From NCBI GenBank assembly GCA_006384855.1, contig VCJN01002949.1, positions 248,001-312,000 of the forward strand: 64,000 nucleotides of DNA. Reading direction: 5' to 3'. Every line of letters begins with the position of its first letter. The stretch's first letter is position 1. The notes beneath the pieces are model-generated. The model saw only the letters and a program-made list of their open reading frames with translations. It was not told where the DNA came from and ran no database searches. Source of the stretch: Tetraselmis striata. Taxonomy: Eukaryota; Chlorophyta; Chlorodendrophyceae; Chlorodendrales; Chlorodendraceae. Position numbers and translations under genes: made by a program. Positions 57,162 through 64,000 of this stretch are shown here, one piece after another.

Positions 57162-60100
57162 CTATCGCAGCTGTCTATAGGTATACAGCACATATAAGAC
57201 ATTGGCGCACAAGATCACTGCCAGAGTACCATAGAGTACATGCGCAAAGTCCACAAGCTCAAAGCCGGGGGAGTTCGCGTCGACGGTGACGATGTCGGCC
57301 AGGACCAGCACCATGATGTTTCCCCACAACCGGCCAACGGTACCCGCGACAGTTGTCAAGAGGCCGCAGTTCATGGCTCCCCTCGCCATACACGGATGAA
57401 TGACCTGCGGAGCACAGACAGACAGACAGACGGTTTTGCCAGTGATGAGCACTGCTTGCGCACCAGGTCGGATCTCAATAGGCAGACAGTAGTTGTTGAT
57501 GGGACTCCATGTTGTTGGGCGAAGCATACCTTTGATATCAGGCTCATGGAACTGCCTTCGACACCAACCACACTCATGTGTAGCATGACACCTCCAAATA
57601 TGTACATAATCTTGTGGGCAGTGCTGCTGCCTGTGAATCCACCAGATTTGCAGGAGTAAGTTCCGAGCCCCAGCTGCAGAGGTTGCTCACCCGCAAGCAT
57701 GCAACTCCGCTAGCAGGCAAAGCGGGAGCGGGGGGCACCTAGTAAGTACAGCGGTCCACAAGCGAAGGTTGTCCATGTAATTGAGGTGACCAGGATACGC
57801 CTGTCGCTGAATTTTGTTGACAGGAAACCCACAAAGTAGCCAGCTGGGATCATCGTTAGCGCCAAATACCCGAGAACACAAGCACGATTCACATCCTGCA
57901 CACAGAGGGCAGAGCACATAATGAGTCAGCACGGAGTGTTGATGCAGAGTAGCCTGCCCTGGTTGTCTCAGGCCCTCAGCCGCTTCTCACTGATACATGG
58001 ACAATATCCTGGGAACAAGAAATAGGCTGCCTCAGGCACTGGGTACACCCACCTTCCAATACCAGAGGGTGCCATGAGAGAAGAGAGGCAAGGAGCTGGA
58101 GAAAACCGCCACCGATAGCTTCAGCAGCGAGAGGCACACAAATAGGCACATGGTAGGACGCAACGCCTGCGGGCAAAAGTCACAGCTTTGCTCAGAGATG
58201 CTCCAGGATTTGATGAGGTGCCCACACATATGTGGCTCTCCTATCACAAGCAGGGGGTGAGGAGGAGGCAATGCCTTGTAAAACTCATTCCATGGCACGT
58301 TGGTGCTGCCCATGAGCCAGAGGATGCACATTTGGATCTTTTCCTGCCTGCGCACAATAGGATGCAGAGCACTGAGTCTTAGATTGAAGCTCGAGCAGGC
58401 CACACAGACCATTTACAAAAGGATCAACGCTAGCACGACAGGGGAAGCGCTGTCTGGTTCTGAAGCATCGACGCACCATGTTTTGTCGGGCTCCTGCGGC
58501 TGCTCCTCCTCCCAGTCATGATCATCGCCAGCCATTCGTTGGGCAGTCCACGAGGACATCTGCATCCGTAGCATGGCTGGGTTTGAGGCCGGCTCGGCGG
58601 TGGAAGACGTCTCTGGCTTTGCTCCATGGAGGGCGGCAAGGAGAGGGGCCTGCACACAATGACGGAAACACACCATGGGCACAATTTGACCACGTGGACC
58701 GGGTGCATAGGAGCAAAACCATGGGCGAAAGCCAGAGATAACACAGCAGTGACAACACACAGACAATCACCCTGGCAGAGCTGGCGGGTATCATGCCTCA
58801 AGGTCGTTGCTTGTGTCATCCACGATTTTGTGGACTACGTATGGGTCCGTGAAGAAGCAAAGGGCGGCCAGTAGGCAGGCAAGCCAGGCAATGCCGCCCA
58901 CCCATCCAATGAAGCTTATTGGCTGTGAAACAGCAAATCGGCACCGGCATCCTCAGCCGCAGCAACAGAGAGATGGACACAGAAGCCCTGGCTTGCATGT
59001 CGGTGAGTACAGTAGGTGGCGGAATGACACAGGTCCCGACGTCACTGGACAAATATGTGCAGCAGAGTGTACCAGCGGGTCGAAAGGCTGGGCGCACCTC
59101 AATCACAATGTTGTGGTGCAGGGGAACATTGCCCATCCTCTCAATGGGCACAGATATCAGCGAGCCTATCCCCATACCCATGGAGCTTGCAACCACCATG
59201 CCAATCGACGCGAATGTTCGCTGGGCCACAGGGATGCAGTCTGCCACGTATCTGCGGCAAATTGTCCTGGCAGATGCTGGAGGGGAAGGAGGGGAAGACG
59301 TTTCAATTCACAGGCAGGCCACGTTTCATTTGAACAGGCATTGCATGAATGATTCAGGTTAACCCGTTGTGCACCTGCTCCGATAAGGAAGCGGCCTGTG
59401 AGGTACACAAAAACGCCTCCAAAGGGTAGCTCGAGTCCGAGGCTGGTGAGCGAGCAGCCCAGCACGCCACAGCAGGCGCTGAACAGGAGCGGGTGCTTGT
59501 AGTTGTTGTTAGTCCAGAAGGTGTAGCCTGGCAAAAGGAGGCAGCCGTAAGGCAGTCAGGCCTGCAGATTAGTGCGCTCTTCCTTTGCCATCTACGGTGG
59601 TAGGGTCCACTCATTTCCTCGTCCCATGAACCCACCGCACACTCACCAAACGACGCAATTATCTCCCCAATGTCAGAGATGGCAAACACCAGGCCGCCGT
59701 ACGTCAGGCTGATGTTGAGGTCCCTGAGGAGCGCAGAGCCACAGCCGCTCAGGTCGCAGGGTGACATTCCGCCATGCGGACCGCAGGCAGCCAGGAGGGG
59801 GAGAGGGGGGGGGGGGGGGTCTTGGTGCTCACTTGCACAGGTGGTGCAGCGTCGGCGTCGGGACGTAGTACACGCAAGCATGCAGGAAGGCCATGCTGAG
59901 CGTGATGCAGATGCCGGCGGTGTCGCCCTTGGCAAGCAGCTCGCCGAGCGGCTCCTCGAAAATGCCCGCCTGTCGGTGCCAGCACAATGCAGCGCAAGTT
60001 CCTCAGAGAGCTGGATCCATGGCTAAAAAGCGTGCCGCCTCCCCCTCCTGTTTGCCCCCCAAGGCTTTGAGACTGCTGGACAACGGGCGGGGAATGCGCC

Positions 60101-61529
60101 CACCTGTGCCACGCTCCAGGGCCGCGACCGGACCATGCAGGCGCTGACGCGGGCCTGGTTGGCGGCGATCTCAATCTGACGTAGCAGGTGCTGCTCGTCC
60201 ACGGAGGTGAAGTTGAGCGTCTGCTGCCGCGTGACGGACACCTCTCGCTCTAGCCGCCTGCGCGGCACAGCCACATGTTAGCATAGCACAATGACCCCAC
60301 CTGCACGGCCTTCCAACTGCTGAGCATCTGCCCGCCCCCCCCACCCCCCTCTCCGGTCCCCCTGATCCCACGGGTCCCTCGCACCTGCTTGTTGCGAAGA
60401 GGCGTGGGGCGGTGACTGACACACAATCAGGGTCCGGGGCGTCTGTGAGAGGGGGCACAGGTCAGCAATGGGCGTCATCCATATCTCCACAATGCTTAGA
60501 TGAACCGTGCCGTTAGATGCCAGGCGAGTGACTCGAGCGCCGATGATGCACACGCTGGCTGGTCTGTTTATTTGCTGATAATCAGACTGTCGAAGGCCAG
60601 GGGCTGTGATGGGTATAGAGGCCAAGAGGGGGGGGTGGGGAGGGGGGAGGGCAAGCAGGGAAGCCATGCAGCCCTTCAGCACCCTGAGCACCCACCCCGA
60701 GCCACCTCAATCAGCATCTTGCGGATCATCTGCAGGTACCCAAGTGCCACGTTCACGCGCTCCTGCAAGTCTGACACAGCGGGATTGTTCTGCATGAGGT
60801 CCAGCTCCTCAGCGATGTAGTCCGGCAAAAAGGTGCCCTGCCGCAAGATGCACACACACACACACACACGTACGTCAGTCAGGCGTACGTTTTTGCGGTG
60901 GCGATGCTTTGTGTGTGTGTGTTTTCATTGTTGGGGGGGGGGGGGGGGGGGGGGCGGAGGTCAGTGGCTCGGCAGCAGTAGGTGCAGGCAGAAGCATGGA
61001 GTGCCGGCCGGACCTGCACAAATGCCCATGCAGGGTCGTCGGGGTGCTGGATCTCCAACGTGCAGTAGCCGTCCATGGGAGTGGTGGGCTCCACGTGCTT
61101 GGCAAACTTCTTCAGGATCTTACGCATCGCGATCATGTTGAGGCTGACAAACTCGAGGAGGTGCGCGAGGTCGGTGCCCAGAGCGCGCCAGCGGGCGCGC
61201 AGCGTGCTGATGCCGTTGTGCTTGAAGTCAGTGGCGATGGAGAGGTCGGTCAGGATCTGGGGCGCGAGCGCGAGGTCGCGCTCCAGCGCCTTGGCGTTGG
61301 CCTCCAGGCTCTCGAGGAACGACTTGTACCATGTGATCACCTTCTCGATCTCGCTGTCCAGGCAGCCCTGGAAGATGGCGCGCTTGGCCTCCAGCACGCC
61401 CGGGTTGGCGTGTGGATTCTCCACTTCATCCCGAACCTCTGACAGCTTCTTCTTCAGCGCAATGTAGTTTATGTACTTGTCCCGCCACTCCTCGCGCGCC
61501 TCGTCGAGTAGCTCCTTCCCAAACTTCAT
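57162..61529 (-). CDS. SPX-MFS vacuolar phosphate transporter (PHT5/VPT-like)
   Basis: Exons (minus): 61529-61014 (ATG), 60837-60696, 60442-60385, 60257-60104, 59969-59833, 59723-59647, 59527-59375, 59276-59098, 58922 to about 58825, 58649 to about 58490, 58166-58053, 57895-57739, 57630-57530, 57404-57162 (stop). Phases agree except around the loop exons at 58.9-58.2 kb, where the donors are ambiguous. Residues 1-172 form an SPX domain: MKFGKELLDEAREEW, YINYIALKKKLSE and MRKILKKFAKH, with the Lys clusters that bind inositol pyrophosphates. An MFS core follows: ITLSMAFLHACVYYVPTP, GGLVFAISDIGEIIASFG, FVYLTGRFLIGAGAAS, RRYVADCIPV, an acidic loop (DDHDWEEEQPQEPD), GYFVGFLSTKFSDRRIL, VVGVEGSSMSLISK and NCGLLTTVAGTVGRLWG. 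This is the architecture of Arabidopsis PHT5, which moves phosphate into the vacuole; SPX senses cellular phosphate status. Confidence 0.9.
60931..60953 (+). repeat. ~22-base G run in SPX-MFS intron 1
   Basis: An uninterrupted G tract near short AC/TG repeats (60851-60868 and 60910-60921) inside the first intron. Confidence 0.9.
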
Positions 61530-62360
61530 AATTCCCGGTGTTCTGCTGTGCCACTACCCACCACTGTTTCAGCGCACCCTGCCCTCCGCGTCACCTACCA
61601 GCTTCTCAGCAATGGCGCCCTCACGAAGTTCGCATGCCACGCTGCCGGCACTCTCCCACGCTCCAACCGGCCGCTGCCGCACTATCCTGGCCGGCCACCC
61701 CAGCAGCAGTCCAGTCGCGGTCGTAGAAGCACCTCGGCAGGATCGCGCTCTCGGCAGGATCGCGCACCTGGACGCGTTGTGGCGGGACTGGTATGGAAAG
61801 AGGGGCGCAAAGCCCTGGACCCGTAGCGTCGAGTTCCACACTATTGCTGGGTGGGTATGTGGAGAGGTACTAGCTCGTTCCGCTTCTGCCCGAGTGCCCC
61901 GCGGCTAGCTAGCTCGCTGTCGCAACTTGGCGCGAGAGACCCGACTAGGGTGGGAGGGTCGAGAGGCAAGGGCCAGCCACTGCCTCACTGTGCCTCACTC
62001 CCGCCACCACCAAAACGATTCTTTTGAACCCTAACGGGGCGGAGTAGCTACGTTGTGGCCTCTCAACCAGTGGTCGTGGCTGCTGGTGGTTACAAGACAT
62101 GGTATAGCCCAGCGGTGTATGGGTTTCGCGTCCCCCGTGGCTTGATCATCAACAGCACTTATTCTCCGACTTTTTCTGTAGTCCTGTCGCCCCGCCGCGA
62201 TGCGGGTACTGTACGCGTGACGGCCCGTAATATCCGCCGCTGGCCCGGCTGCAGGACCGCGTGAGGCGAAAGCGACACCCTACACAAACATAAACCCTGA
62301 ATAATTAACGAGCAAGATAAGACTACAGTGTTGATGTTTGAGAACATTAGGCGTCCACTA
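61530..62360. other. Intergenic between SPX-MFS gene and SINE
   Basis: Presumed promoter and 5' UTR of the SPX-MFS gene (61530 to about 61900), GC-rich near the start codon. A telomere-like GAACCCTAACGGG lies at 62026. No TATA box or gene was identified with confidence. Confidence 0.4.
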
Positions 62361-62605
62361 CCGGGTACATTCCTCGTCCGCTCGGCTGAGCGGTCGTCTT
62401 GTATGTGAGAGATCCAGGGATCGATTATATGTCGGCACTATCGGCCCGGCGTGTCCCGGGTTTACCCGGTTGATGCATTATTGATGCCCTTCGGGGTTCG
62501 AATGGGGCAATGATCTAAGGGCTACGCAAGACCTACAATTGGTGCAAGAGGTCAAGTGCTCCGGCCGAATGTCCCGGGGCGAACTTTACTTTACTTTTAT
62601 GATAT
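62361..62605 (+). mobile_element. tRNA-derived SINE, copy 3
   Basis: Same head (GCTCGGCTGAGCGGTCGTC), body (GGCGTGTCCCGGGTTTACCC, CCCTTCGGGGTTCGAATG) and end (GAACTTTACTTTACTTTTAT) as copy 2. The flanks GCGTCCACTA (62351-62360) and GCGTCCGCTA (62606-62615) look like a target duplication with one change, giving the borders used here. Confidence 0.85.
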
Positions 62606-62819
62606 GCGTCCGCTAAATTATCGATGTGAAACTTCCTCAGCAATTAGTCCTTATAGAGAATCTAATATAGGGGATCCATGAAACATTAAAAATCGTTTTG
62701 CGACTGCACATTTTGATATAGATATTCCCTACTAATCGCGCCATATATCTCGACGCCGGCCAGCGCGGGTGTCTTGAAAAGCCCTAACGCGTGAACCTGA
62801 ATCTCGAACCCCCGCCACC

Positions 62820-62842
62820 CCCCCCCACCCCCCCACCCCCCC
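62820..62842 (+). repeat. C-rich run interrupted by A
   Basis: Successive C6-C8 blocks separated by single A bases, within gene-free sequence at 62.6-63.08 kb. Confidence 0.8.
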
Positions 62843-63085
62843 GGCTCTGCCTCTACAGGTATAGCCGCCCAAAGCCTACAGGTATTAGCCGCCACAGTCG
62901 CTCCTGCAGAGTGGCGGGGGCGGGACGGCCGGGTCACTAGGACGTCTCATCACTCGCCAGATCGCGAGCAGGTACTCTGCGGTCACCGGGATTCGACCCT
63001 GTCACGGTGTGCCCGGCGACTGAAGTGTCAGACGGCGGGTCCCCCTCTCCTGTACCACGCGAGGTCACCAGACGATAGAGCCAAC

Positions 63086-64000
63086 ATGTATGCATTTCAA
63101 AGCAACATGCTGACTGGTGTGAGGGGTGCCCTGCTGTGCGGTGGGCAACCAGCCGCACGAGTCGCGCCGCGAAAGCAGCAGAGGGCGCATCCGACACGGT
63201 CGCGACCAATCGCCGCCGCCCCTTCCACACCACCGGTTGGCTTGGAACGCTTTGAGGCGGACAAGGTACGCGCCGGCTCCACCTGTTCATACTGGAACCG
63301 CTCACGGTGGTTCCAGCGTCTAGAGGGAATCAGCTCCGCGAGGGCGGTTTTACGCTGTCCGTACTACCAGGAGTAGAGATTACTGCTGCCCTGGTGGTAC
63401 TAGGTCTAGCTACTTTTCGTAGACATTCGGCTGTGGCTGGCCTAGCCCCACTATTACACATATTGAACGTGCGGATAGGCCGGCAGCTTGCGCTGCTCCT
63501 TTCCGGCACTGACAACGCACCGGCCTGTTTCAGGAGCGACAGTTGCTGCGCTTCCGGGAGCCACTCTCTGGGCGATCCGTGGTCCTGGTCGGCTGCATGC
63601 ACTACAACCCGGCTTCAATCGCGCTGGCGGGCGAAACGGTGCGCGAGCTCGCGGGGGACGGCCGCCTGGGGGCGCTCGTGCTGGAGACGTGCGCGAAGCG
63701 CTGGCGCGGCACGCTCAAGAAGCAGGCGCCCGGCTCCCCGCTGCGTGTCATCCTGGATAACGAGTTTCAGGCGGCAGTGGAGGCGGCGGCGGGGCGCGGC
63801 ACGCTGGTGCTCGGCGACCAGCCGATCGCGGAGGTGACAGGGGACCTGGCCGCCCTTGCGCGCGCCACCGTCGTCGACGCGCTCAGCCCCGTCGGTGGCT
63901 GGCGCCGGCTGGCCAACGACCTGGAGCGCGGATACCGGCGCGAGTTTGCGGGCGTACCGGGCGTGCCCAGCCTCTCGCCTGCCGACCTCTTCCTGGACCC
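63086..64000 (+). CDS. Plastid-targeted TraB-like protein (5' part, runs off the window)
   Basis: Exon 1 is 63086-63265 (ATG; 60 codons, phase 0, donor AAG/GTACGC). Exon 2 starts at 63534 after the acceptor CCTGTTTCAG and continues to the window end. Exon 1 is rich in Ala, Arg and Ser and poor in acidic residues (GVRGALLCGGQPAARVAPRK), as expected of a chloroplast transit peptide, and ends LERFEADK. Exon 2 opens ERQLLRFREPLSG and then RSVVLVGCMHYNPASIALAG, followed by LGALVLETCAKRW and GTLVLGDQPIAEV. The strand-turn VLVG-MH, the acidic VLE-C-KRW and the LGD..I pattern are those of the TraB/PrgY/GumN family (TraB fold, tiki-like). Plant and algal TraB proteins are organellar with poorly known activity; in bacteria PrgY inhibits a pheromone. 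The 3' part is missing, so completeness cannot be judged. Confidence 0.75.

Noticed and set aside
62960-63060. tRNA-like GGGATTCGACCCTG stretch
   Set aside because: It has a box-B-like core, but I could not pair acceptor or anticodon stems around it on either strand. It is probably a fragment.

Overview
This is a nuclear window from a GC-rich eukaryote, most likely a green alga. Genes are split by many GT-AG introns, transposon remnants fill the gaps, and plant-type telomere motifs (CCCTAAA, TTTTAGGG) are scattered inside it. The host proteins include an SPX-MFS vacuolar phosphate transporter of the plant PHT5 type, an endosomal NHX5/6-like antiporter, a plastid-targeted TraB-like protein and a BBS6/MKKS chaperonin-like protein. 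Together these suggest a ciliated alga, with the streptophyte side favoured by the SPX-MFS gene. The lineage is inference; no rRNA or organelle marker is present.

Layout. 0-1.5 kb: the 3' end of an unrecognised plus-strand gene. 2.2-2.5 kb: a tRNA-derived SINE. 3.1-6.5 kb: a three-exon minus-strand gene for a disordered protein. 6.5-30 kb: an accessory region of transposon debris. It holds a retroelement ORF tail, three related gag-like fragments or copies, transposase-like ORFs, two copies of an unknown ORF family, a pogo-like DNA-binding segment, and a 5.7-kb tyrosine-recombinase retrotransposon with split direct repeats into which a young, short LTR element has jumped. 30.1-38.7 kb: the NHX/NHE antiporter gene (minus, 16 proposed exons). 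39-43 kb: mostly gene-free. 43.0-46.9 kb: the BBS6/MKKS gene (minus). 47.5-52.4 kb: a second tyrosine-recombinase (DIRS/PAT-like) retrotransposon on the minus strand, also with split repeats. 52.4-56.6 kb: AT-richer, gene-free. 56.7-61.5 kb: a SINE with a 12-bp target duplication, then the SPX-MFS gene (minus). 62.4-62.6 kb: a third SINE. 63.1 kb to the end: the 5' part of the TraB-like gene (plus).

How the genes relate. The host genes are independent transcription units and no operon-like logic is expected. The SPX-MFS transporter (vacuolar phosphate), the NHX antiporter (endosomal or Golgi cation/proton exchange) and the TraB-like protein (plastid) are housekeeping membrane or organelle functions. 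BBS6 points to BBSome assembly and cilia. Exon borders given below were placed by eye from GT/AG signals, frame continuity and family similarity. For the antiporter, for the 6.5-3.1 kb gene and for most of the SPX-MFS gene every proposed junction keeps the reading phase, which is the main internal support. A striking feature of the window is more than twenty long uninterrupted G or C runs, up to about 30 bases, many of them in introns or next to repeats.
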